Of a DNA stretch of 5,731 nucleotides, positions 1 through 5,637 are shown in pieces. Numbering within the stretch: position 1 is the first letter of the stretch; each line of letters starts with the position of its first letter. The notes under the pieces were generated by a model, which saw only the letters and a list, made by a program, of their open reading frames with translations, was not told the DNA's origin and searched no databases. The stretch comes from an uncultured Lachnospiraceae bacterium (lineage in GTDB: Bacteria; Bacillota_A; Clostridia; Lachnospirales; Lachnospiraceae): NCBI GenBank assembly GCA_946621895.1, contig CAMOOZ010000250.1, forward strand, positions 1-5,731, in the 5' to 3' direction. The translations under genes were made by a program, and so were the position numbers.

Positions 1-1
1 G

Positions 2-640
2 ATCCATGAGGACATCACCTATGGGGATATCCATGAGAGTAAAGATAATCTGTGGAATTTCCTCTTTTTCACGGGCTATATGCGGAAGGTGTCCGAAAGA
101 AGGGAAGGGGATGATATCTATCTGACGATGCGCATCCCGAATGCCGAGGTGAAAAGCATTTACAGAAATCAGATCCGTACATGGTTTGACAAGGTTGTCA
201 GATCATCAGACAGGAAGGAGCTGTATCAGGCGGTTCTCAAAAAGGATGCGGATGTGCTGTCGCGTATGCTGACCGGGATGCTGAAAAGATCGATCAGCAC
301 CTTTGACAGTTCGGAGAGCTTCTATCACGGCTATCTGCTCTCCATGCTTGTCGGCACGCCCGACTATACGACAAGGTCAAACAGAGAGGTGGGAGATGGG
401 AGACCTGATATTATCTTGTATCCCCTGAATCCCAGGGATCCGGCCTATCTCTTCGAGCTGAAGGTACGAAAGAAATTCAATGAAATGGATGACGGCATAC
501 AGGAAGCCTTTGCGCAGATCAGGGATAAGCAGTACGAGGAGGGAATCCTCGAGGACGGCTATGCGGGCGTGATCTCCTATGGGGTATGCTTCTGCAAAAA
601 AAGCTGCATTGTGGAGCTGTATGGCCGGAACAGCGATTGA
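2..640 (+). CDS. AAA-ATPase-like/PD-(D/E)XK nuclease family protein, C-terminal part (5' partial)
   Basis: The reading frame is open from base 2, so the gene starts outside the window; 212 residues are visible. They match the C-terminal half of the bacterial family that joins an AAA-ATPase-like domain to a PD-(D/E)XK nuclease-like domain (Pfam AAA-ATPase_like plus PDDEXK_9, formerly DUF1703). The opening stretch (IHEDITYGDIHESKDNLWNF, then LFFTGYMRKVSERREGD) is the typical connector after the ATPase part. The nuclease-like core follows: GRPDIIL (Asp codon about 407-409), FELKV (the E-x-K pair about 455-463), a helix with AFAQI and KQY, and the closing strand YGVCFCKKSCIVE. These are the expected Asp, Glu, Lys and Gln core positions. 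The end at 640 is near the usual family C-terminus. Cellular role is not established; these proteins are often called putative nucleases and are amplified in Clostridia and Bacteroidetes. Family assignment is firm, function is not. Confidence 0.85.
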   Translation: MHEDITYGDIHESKDNLWNFLFFTGYMRKVSERREGDDIYLTMRIPNAEVKSIYRNQIRTWFDKVVRSSDRKELYQAVLKKDADVLSRMLTGMLKRSISTFDSSESFYHGYLLSMLVGTPDYTTRSNREVGDGRPDIILYPLNPRDPAYLFELKVRKKFNEMDDGIQEAFAQIRDKQYEEGILEDGYAGVISYGVCFCKKSCIVELYGRNSD

Positions 641-1008
641 AGCGTTTTGTGAATGGGGTGCTGAACAGATACTATAGTTTCAGAGAATATACGATCCTGG
701 ATGCCGGACCGCTGGCGGAGTTCATCGGTTTTACGGGGGAGGAGGTACAAAGCCTCTGCGAGGAGTATGCCATGGACTTTGCGGAATGCCGCAGATGGTA
801 TGACGGCTACACCCAGAGAGGAATTGAGCTCTATAATCCGGAATCCGTCGTCGTGAGCATGGAAAAGCAGGAGTATGGCAGCTACTGGGGGCAAACCTCC
901 AGCTACGAAGTGATCGCCGACCGGATCAGGGATAATTTCGCGGGAACAAAGGACGCTAAAAGCAGGATGACTATATTTTTCCGGAATAGGGAGCGATGTT
1001 TTGTATAA
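641..1008 (+). pseudogene. Internal fragment of a second AAA-ATPase-like family gene
   Basis: In the frame of base 586, shifted from the gene before it, bases about 641-957 encode a segment that resembles the middle of AAA-ATPase-like proteins, just after the ATPase core. Recognisable blocks in order are FREYTILDAGPLAEFIGFT, EEVQSLCEEYAMDF, WYDGY (796-810), LYNPESVV (about 829-852), YGSYWGQTSSYE and DNFAGTKDA. In a whole protein these lie upstream of the segment seen at 2-640, so this is a separate copy. It has no ATPase P-loop part, no ribosome binding site of its own and no nuclease domain. Resemblance stops at about 957, and the frame closes at the TAA at 1006-1008 after about 16 unrelated residues. 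The 55 codons from 586 to the junction are only an out-of-frame reading of the previous gene. The most likely cause is deletion between tandem paralogues. A short expressed peptide is possible but unsupported. Confidence 0.75.
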
Positions 1009-1017
1009 GTTTTCCGA

Positions 1018-1047
1018 TTGACAATCGCACGGATTTTGTTCGATAAT
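1018..1047 (+). promoter_or_regulatory. Sigma-A-type promoter ahead of the ammonium transporter leader
   Basis: TTGACA at 1018-1023 is a perfect -35 box, and GATAAT at 1042-1047 matches five of six -10 positions; the spacer is 18 bp. Transcription would start near 1053-1056. The -35 box lies inside a small inverted repeat, CGATT-GAC-AATCG (1015-1027), which could be an operator. The position just downstream of the broken ATPase fragment suits a promoter for the transporter gene, whose coding region begins about 245 bases later. It is predicted from consensus match only. Confidence 0.6.
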
Positions 1048-1061
1048 TGCAGCATAAGGCA

Positions 1062-1098
1062 AAGGCGTCTGGGAATATCCCGGGTGCCTTCTTTTTTT
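1062..1098 (+). terminator. Intrinsic terminator in the amt leader
   Basis: Bases 1062-1074 and 1078-1090 form a 13-bp stem closed by a 3-base loop (ATA), followed after one C by seven T residues (1092-1098). Three of the pairs are G-U, which work only in the + strand RNA; on the other strand they would be A-C mismatches, so the + orientation is well supported. The stem begins only about 8 bases after the predicted start of the promoter at 1018-1047. It may stop transcripts arriving from upstream, or act as an attenuator giving an RNA of about 45 nt unless antitermination occurs. Confidence 0.75.
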
Positions 1099-1174
1099 GC
1101 GCGGCAATGAGGCTGTGGGAGATTTCGGTCTTCGGCGGCCTCTTTCTTTTGATCGCATGGCCGCGCAAAGGAAA

Positions 1175-1278
1175 TTTGCGGCGATGCTGCAGCGCGGCCA
1201 GCGGGCGGACAGGGTGCGACTGCGTCTTCCCTGCCCGAATTGGACGGCCGCGCGGATTAGTTTGCGGCATGCCGCAGC
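1175..1278 (+). repeat. Pair of imperfect direct repeats, each able to form a small hairpin
   Basis: TTTGCGGCGATGCTGCAGC (1175-1193) and TTTGCGGCATGCCGCAGC (1261-1278) are near-identical copies whose starts are 86 bp apart. Each can fold on itself: GCGGC with GCTGC (one G-U pair) in the first, GCGGC with GCCGC in the second. The second copy contains the perfect 14-bp palindrome TGCGGCATGCCGCA at 1263-1276, ending five bases before the purine-rich ribosome binding region. The repeated unit could be a protein-binding site on RNA or DNA, or a chance product of GC-rich sequence. Confidence 0.45.
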
Positions 1279-1286
1279 AAAAGGAG

Positions 1287-1295
1287 AGGAGGAGG
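1287..1295 (+). promoter_or_regulatory. Ribosome binding site fixing the amt start
   Basis: AGGAGG at 1287-1292 lies six bases before the ATG at 1299, inside a longer purine run (1279-1298). This favours 1299 over the earlier in-frame TTG at 1047, which has no ribosome binding site and would add 84 residues unlike any Amt N-terminus. ATGs at 1311 and 1314 are too far from it. Confidence 0.85.
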
Positions 1296-1298
1296 AAA

Positions 1299-3089
1299 AT
1301 GAGTGCTGAGATGATGGAGTATGTGAGCAGTGAAGTGTACGGGGTCTGGTTTCTGATCGGCGCCGCGTTGGTGTTCTGGATGCAGGCGGGCTTCGCGATG
1401 TGTGAAACCGGCTTTTCCAGGGCAAAGAACGCGGGGAATATCCTGATGAAGAACCTGATGGATTTCTGCATCGGAACAGTAATGTTTATCTTTCTGGGCT
1501 TCGGCCTGTTTTTAGGGGAGGATGCTCTGGGCGGATTTCTCGGGCTTCCGAATTTTGATATTTTTACGAATTACGCGGCTTTTGACTGGTCCAATTTTGT
1601 TTTCAATCTGGTTTTCTGCGCCACCACGGCCACCATTGTTTCCGGGGCGATGGCGGAACGGACGAGATTCATATCCTACTGCGTTTACTCCGCGGTGATC
1701 TCCGCCGTTATCTATCCCATCGAAGCGCACTGGACCTGGGGCGGGGGCTGGCTTGCGCAGATGGGCTTTCATGATTTCGCGGGCTCCAACTGCATCCATA
1801 TGGTGGGCGGCATCTGCGCGCTGGTGGGCGCGGCGATGCTCGGACCCCGCATCGGCAAGTATGAACGGGATGAAAACGGAAAAATCGTTAAGGTAAACGC
1901 GTTTCCCGGGCATAATATCCCCATCGCGGCTCTTGGCGTGTTCATCCTCTGGCTTGGCTGGTATGGCTTTAACGGCGCTGCCGCAACCACGGTGGGCCAG
2001 CTGGGTTCGATTTTTGTCACCACCACCATCGCCCCCTCTGTGGCCACGGTCGTCTGCATGATCTTCACCTGGATAAAGTACGGGAAACCGGATGTGTCCA
2101 TGTGCCTAAACGCTTCTTTGGCGGGGCTTGTGGCGATCACCGCCCCCTGCGATGTGGTGGATGTCCCGGGTTCCATGGTGATCGGCACTGTTTCCGGGCT
2201 GCTGGTGGTATTCGGGGTATGGTTTTTTGATTATGTGGCCCGGGTGGATGATCCGGTGGGCGCCTGCGCGGTGCACCTCGTAAACGGTATTTGGGGAACA
2301 CTTGCCGTCGGGCTTTTCGCTACGGATTCCACCCCCACCTATTCCCTGGCGGACGCGGCAGGGGAAAAGCTCCTCGGCCTGTTTTACGGCGGCGGATTTA
2401 AGCTTCTTGGCATCCAGTTTCTTGGCATGGGCGCAACGATTCTCTGGACGCTTGTGACGATCCTGATCACCTTTACGATCATCAAAAAGACCCTTGGCTT
2501 AAGGGCCTCCGCCGAGGAGGAGATCGAAGGACTGGATATCACGGAGCACGGTCTTCCGAGCGCCTATTCCGGTTTCGCGATCCAGGATATGACGGGAACG
2601 GTCATGGGCGTAAACGACAATACGGATCTCGGGGAGGGCTATTATGAAAAGGCCTCCGAGGTACAGAAAAACGCGGCCGTGCAGGTAATAAAGGAAACAA
2701 CCATTCCCGCGGAGGGCTCTGCCACCTTCGACACCGGAATGCACAAGGTTTCGATCATTGCGAAGCTCGCCAGATTTGACGCGTTAAAGAAGGCGCTGAA
2801 TGAGCTTGGGGTCACCGGAATGACGGTAACACAGGTGATGGGCTGCGGGATCCAGAAGGGAGCCGGAGAATTCTACAGGGGCGTGGAGCTGGACGCGACA
2901 TTGCTTCCGAAGATCAAGCTGGAGGTGATCGTCAGCAAGATCCCGGTGGACTCCGTTATCGAAGCGGCCAGAAAAGCGCTTTATACCGGCCATATCGGGG
3001 ATGGGAAGATTTTCGTTTACAATGTGATGCGTGTGGTGAAGATCCGGACCGGCGAGGAGGATTACGCGGCGTTGCAGGATGTGGAATAA
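1299..3089 (+). CDS. amt: Ammonium transporter with fused C-terminal PII (GlnK-type) regulatory domain
   Basis: This 596-residue membrane protein conducts ammonium/ammonia into the cell. Residues about 12-400 are an Amt/MEP/Rh channel with the usual 11 or so membrane segments and no separate signal peptide. Aligned to E. coli AmtB, it keeps the twin histidines (H167, H326), the phenylalanine gate (F106, F224), D159 and W147 near the recruitment site, GAMAERTRF and WYGFNGA. EIEGLDITEHG (about 408-418) is the normal Amt cytoplasmic tail. A linker of roughly 55-60 residues leads to a complete PII domain (about 475-596), whose residue numbers equal E. coli PII plus 480. K489, Q519, K520, K538, T563-G564, GDGK (567-570) and R583 keep the 2-oxoglutarate and ATP/ADP site; R101 is replaced by K581. 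T-loop Y526 and R527 correspond to Y46 and the pore-plugging R47 of GlnK, but L531 replaces the uridylylated Tyr51. Control is therefore probably by ligands alone. Expression is likely governed by the leader at 1018-1298. Confidence 0.95.
   Translation: MSAEMMEYVSSEVYGVWFLIGAALVFWMQAGFAMCETGFSRAKNAGNILMKNLMDFCIGTVMFIFLGFGLFLGEDALGGFLGLPNFDIFTNYAAFDWSNFVFNLVFCATTATIVSGAMAERTRFISYCVYSAVISAVIYPIEAHWTWGGGWLAQMGFHDFAGSNCIHMVGGICALVGAAMLGPRIGKYERDENGKIVKVNAFPGHNIPIAALGVFILWLGWYGFNGAAATTVGQLGSIFVTTTIAPSVATVVCMIFTWIKYGKPDVSMCLNASLAGLVAITAPCDVVDVPGSMVIGTVSGLLVVFGVWFFDYVARVDDPVGACAVHLVNGIWGTLAVGLFATDSTPTYSLADAAGEKLLGLFYGGGFKLLGIQFLGMGATILWTLVTILITFTIIKKTLGLRASAEEEIEGLDITEHGLPSAYSGFAIQDMTGTVMGVNDNTDLGEGYYEKASEVQKNAAVQVIKETTIPAEGSATFDTGMHKVSIIAKLARFDALKKALNELGVTGMTVTQVMGCGIQKGAGEFYRGVELDATLLPKIKLEVIVSKIPVDSVIEAARKALYTGHIGDGKIFVYNVMRVVKIRTGEEDYAALQDVE
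2721..3086 (+). other. PII signal-transduction domain inside the Amt fusion
   Basis: This part encodes residues 475-596. In most bacteria a separate glnK gene lies beside amtB; here the stop codon between the two is missing and the PII sequence continues in frame from the Amt tail. The T-loop spans about residues 517-534 and the nucleotide-binding B-loop about 563-570. Its length (about 116 residues from M481) equals a free-standing PII protein. M481 (ATG at 2739) aligns with the start of free PII, but the bases before it (2721-2738) contain no ribosome binding site, so separate translation looks unlikely. Confidence 0.9.
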
Positions 3090-3215
3090 TAGCTCCGGCC
3101 CTTTAATGAAACAGGAATTGCACGGTCTTCCGGTCTCCTTGCATTCAATCCGCAAATATAGTAGAGTGATTGGCGGTTTTGAATCAAAAAAGCTTTACAA
3201 AAGGAGATAAATTAT

Positions 3216-5627
3216 ATGAAGAGAAGCGGAAGAATACCGGCGATTTTGCTGGCAGGTGTATTGGCGGTTTGCGGAGCGCTGGAGTACGGGTCCGCGGTTC
3301 GTGCGGAAGCGGGTGAAGCCGGCCTGCGGGCCGGGACCGCCGCGGAGACGGCTGCGGAATGGAGTGAGCCGTCAGAAGAGGGGGAGACAACCGCGCAGGT
3401 CAGGTCAGAAACGGAAGAGAGGACAACCGCGCAGACCGGATCAGGCGCAGTGTCCGGGACGGCTGACGCTGAGGAAGTGGTCGCTGTGGCGGACAGCTCC
3501 TCCGAAGAGGAGGAGGTGATCGCCGCGGAGCCCGGGTCAGAGGCCGCGGCGGACAGTGTTTCCGAAGGGGAAAGCTATGCCGGCGTGCTCTATGAAGCCG
3601 CGGACCCTGATGCGGACGCGGAGGAGCCGGCTTCCGCCTTCCGTTATGGGGATGCAGAGGTGGCGACCGCAGCCGGCGTGACGCAGGAAATGTGCGCCGC
3701 CGAATACTGGTATGACAAAAGCGCGGCCTCCGGCATAACGAGCGGGGAGGAGCTGATCACCATTGATGAGATCAAAAAGCTGAATGCGCAGACCCTTCAG
3801 AACGAAGAGGCAAACATGTATGACCTCACGAAGCTGGAGGGCACCTACAACGCGGATGAACGCAGGAAAAGCCTTGCTGCAGGCACGACCACTACGCGGA
3901 CGGTCCTGTTCGCAGACGGGGAGGCGGTAGATCCGGCGGCATATTATCAGACAATTGCCGACGCGATACTGGAGAGCGGCTATACGGGGGAGGAGAAGGC
4001 GCTTCAGTATGCTGTTGCGTCAAAACGGACGACGGTCCGAAATATCCCGGTGGATGCGTATATCGGTTATTCCGCCACGGATTCGGATGATGAGAAGATC
4101 CTTTCCGCCCTGTGCGTGGGGGAGGCTTTCGTGATCGGCCAGATGGCGAGGGTTGACGGAAAGGATTATTACTGGGGCTATTCCGATGTCTGCACGGGCT
4201 GGGTGGATGCCGCGGATCTGGCGATCTGCGTGGATAAGGAGGAATGGCTTGAGGCCTGGCAGGTGGAGCCGGGAGAGGATGATTTTCTTGTGGTGACCCA
4301 GAACCAGATCACGCTGGAGCCCTCCCTTTCCAGGCCGGAGCTTTCCGAGGTGAAGCTGACCTTCGCCACGATCTTAAAGACCGTGCCAAAGGAGGATTAT
4401 CCTGTTTCCATTGGGGAAAGAGGTCCGTGGTACAACTATGTGGTGTATCTGCCGGTAAGGGACGCGGAGGGGAAATATCACAGAACGATCGCCCTGATCT
4501 CTAAACATTATGAGGTGAGCGCCGGATTCCTCAAAATGACGCAGGAGGAGATCCTGCGGGTGGCCTTTAATAATCTCGGCGACCGCTATGGCTGGGGCGG
4601 CATGCTGGATTCCATGGACTGCTCGCTCTTTACGAGGGCGGTGTATCGCTGCTTCGGGCTGAATCTTCCGCGAAACACCACCTGGCAGCAGAAGGTTCCG
4701 GGCAGAAGGATCAGCCTGGAGGAGCTTAGCGATGAGGAAAAGCAGGAGGCGATCAGGAAGATGCCCGCGGGGACGCTGCTTTTCTTTCCCGGCCATCTGA
4801 TGCTTTATACGGGATATGCCGCCCCGGATGGCGGGGAGGAGTTTGTCTATGTGATCTCCGATACGGGGTCGCTTCGCGACAGCACGGAGGAGGCGGAGCT
4901 GCGCAGCATGTATTCCATCATTTTGAATCCGCTTACTGTACGAAGGGGAAACGGAAGCACCTGGCTGAGCAACCTTACGGCAGCGGTCCTGCCCATCTCG
5001 GCGGCGCGCTTTGCTTTTGTGTCGGAGAATATTGCGGATAAAAAGGGGCCCGCGGCGGAAGGGCAGACCTACGCCTCCTCCGCGGATACGCTTCCTCTGG
5101 AAACCTTCCTCGGCACCGCGCAGAATATGTATATCAGCTTTTATCAGGCGGCGGATTCCGGAGCAGTCTCGCTTCGCGCCACAGTGCTGAAGGGAAGCGT
5201 GCTCACTACGAAAATGCCCGTAAACGAGGTGCGCTGCGAGAAACAGACGGCATCCTTTAAGCTTGGGAAAACAAACGGTCTCGCCACGGTGACGCTGAAG
5301 AAATCCGGAAGGGTTTCCTTTGTGATGAAAACCGGGGAGACCTTCGATGTGGATTTCACGGTGGAGACCCCGGCCGCGCAGAATGCCGCCGTCAAAAAGC
5401 TGGTGGCGGCCGCTCCGGCCGGCGGAACGGTTTCGCTGGGAATAAAGGAGCTTTTCGGCACGCAGCTGGATGGCGGGACATTGCGCATCCTGTCCCAGAA
5501 AAAGGGAAGCGCCAGGCTTGAGGGAAAGCAGCTGGTGCTGACGAAGCCGAAGGAGGGGAGTGATACCGTGAAGCTCAGATATGCCTATCTGAATAAATCC
5601 TGGTCTATGACGATCACGGTGAAATAA
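3216..5627 (+). CDS. Secreted SH3 domain-containing NlpC/P60 (C40) peptidoglycan peptidase
   Basis: This 803-residue protein probably cleaves peptide stems of cell-wall peptidoglycan, typically between D-glutamate and the diamino acid. AGGAG at 3202-3206, nine bases upstream, supports the ATG at 3216. Residues 1-30 are a signal peptide (MKRSGR, a hydrophobic core, likely cleavage after AVRA). Residues 31-140 are an acidic Ala/Glu/Ser/Thr-rich spacer. Residues about 150-215 resemble the N-terminal clip region of multi-domain NlpC/P60 enzymes. Two SH3-like domains follow, at about 265-338 (GKDYYWGYSDVCTGWV) and 354-436. The catalytic domain (about 440-580) has YGWGG (458-462), the nucleophile C469 in MDCS, and H527 in PGHLMLYTG. 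The usual third catalytic histidine is apparently S548 (VISDTGS). Residues 600-803 form a beta-rich, lysine-containing extension, perhaps two Ig-like modules, that I do not recognise; no LPXTG, choline-binding repeat or membrane anchor is visible. Cys19 in LAVC is not a good lipobox. The exact substrate is unknown. Confidence 0.9.
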   Translation: MKRSGRIPAILLAGVLAVCGALEYGSAVRAEAGEAGLRAGTAAETAAEWSEPSEEGETTAQVRSETEERTTAQTGSGAVSGTADAEEVVAVADSSSEEEEVIAAEPGSEAAADSVSEGESYAGVLYEAADPDADAEEPASAFRYGDAEVATAAGVTQEMCAAEYWYDKSAASGITSGEELITIDEIKKLNAQTLQNEEANMYDLTKLEGTYNADERRKSLAAGTTTTRTVLFADGEAVDPAAYYQTIADAILESGYTGEEKALQYAVASKRTTVRNIPVDAYIGYSATDSDDEKILSALCVGEAFVIGQMARVDGKDYYWGYSDVCTGWVDAADLAICVDKEEWLEAWQVEPGEDDFLVVTQNQITLEPSLSRPELSEVKLTFATILKTVPKEDYPVSIGERGPWYNYVVYLPVRDAEGKYHRTIALISKHYEVSAGFLKMTQEEILRVAFNNLGDRYGWGGMLDSMDCSLFTRAVYRCFGLNLPRNTTWQQKVPGRRISLEELSDEEKQEAIRKMPAGTLLFFPGHLMLYTGYAAPDGGEEFVYVISDTGSLRDSTEEAELRSMYSIILNPLTVRRGNGSTWLSNLTAAVLPISAARFAFVSENIADKKGPAAEGQTYASSADTLPLETFLGTAQNMYISFYQAADSGAVSLRATVLKGSVLTTKMPVNEVRCEKQTASFKLGKTNGLATVTLKKSGRVSFVMKTGETFDVDFTVETPAAQNAAVKKLVAAAPAGGTVSLGIKELFGTQLDGGTLRILSQKKGSARLEGKQLVLTKPKEGSDTVKLRYAYLNKSWSMTITVK
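3386..3434 (+). repeat. Short direct repeat in the acidic spacer of the NlpC/P60 gene
   Basis: The 13-base sequence GACAACCGCGCAG occurs at 3386-3398 and again at 3422-3434, exactly 36 bases (12 codons) apart and in frame. It encodes TTAQ in ETTAQVRSETEE and RTTAQTGSGAVS. It suggests that the low-complexity spacer grew by local duplication. Confidence 0.5.
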
Positions 5628-5637
5628 GATATAGGAA

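Larger units (their letters stand above)
1099..1298 (+). promoter_or_regulatory. GC-rich structured 5' leader of amt with competing arms
   Basis: This 200-base non-coding stretch contains several perfect complementary blocks. TTTGCGCGGC (1096-1105) pairs with GCCGCGCAAA (1160-1169) over 10 bp. GGCCGCGC occurs twice (1159-1166 and 1246-1253), and either copy can pair over 8 bp with GCGCGGCC at 1192-1199. The 1192-1253 hairpin has further inner pairing: 1202-1205 with 1234-1237, and 1210-1214 with 1229-1233. Pairings 1159/1192 and 1192/1246 exclude each other, as in switching leaders. No known riboswitch class was recognised. No second promoter was convincing and no open frame looks like a gene. 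Part of the pairing could simply reflect high GC content. Confidence 0.4.

Noticed and set aside
1047..1298. N-terminal extension of Amt from the TTG at 1047
   Set aside because: It would run through the terminator hairpin and GC-rich leader, has no ribosome binding site, and adds 84 residues unlike Amt proteins. The ATG at 1299 has AGGAGG at ideal spacing.
1054..1298. Known riboswitch, T-box or ANTAR dual-hexaloop element in the amt leader
   Set aside because: No T-box AGGGUGGNACCGCG-type motif, and no pair of hexaloop stems with A at position 1 and G at position 4 was found by eye. The leader is reported only as unclassified structure.
1097..1309. 70-residue + strand frame in the amt leader
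   Set aside because: It is Arg/Ala-rich, has no ribosome binding site and overlaps the structured leader and the amt start; best explained as chance in GC-rich sequence.
577..1471. Two long minus-strand open frames (577-1425 and 971-1471)
   Set aside because: They lie opposite the ATPase fragment, the amt leader and the amt start. The translations are rich in Arg, Pro and Ser with no recognisable motif, and the + strand content explains the region.
3139..3167. Promoter TTGCAT-N17-TAGAGT before the peptidase gene
   Set aside because: Only three of six -35 and four of six -10 positions match, too weak to list as a feature.
3267..3272. Lipoprotein signal at Cys19 of the NlpC/P60 protein
   Set aside because: The context LAVC has Val just before Cys where Gly, Ala or Ser is expected, and a standard signal peptidase I site follows at AVRA.
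3256..3519. 87-residue + strand frame inside the peptidase gene
   Set aside because: An Arg/Pro-rich shadow of the acidic spacer in another frame, with no ribosome binding site.
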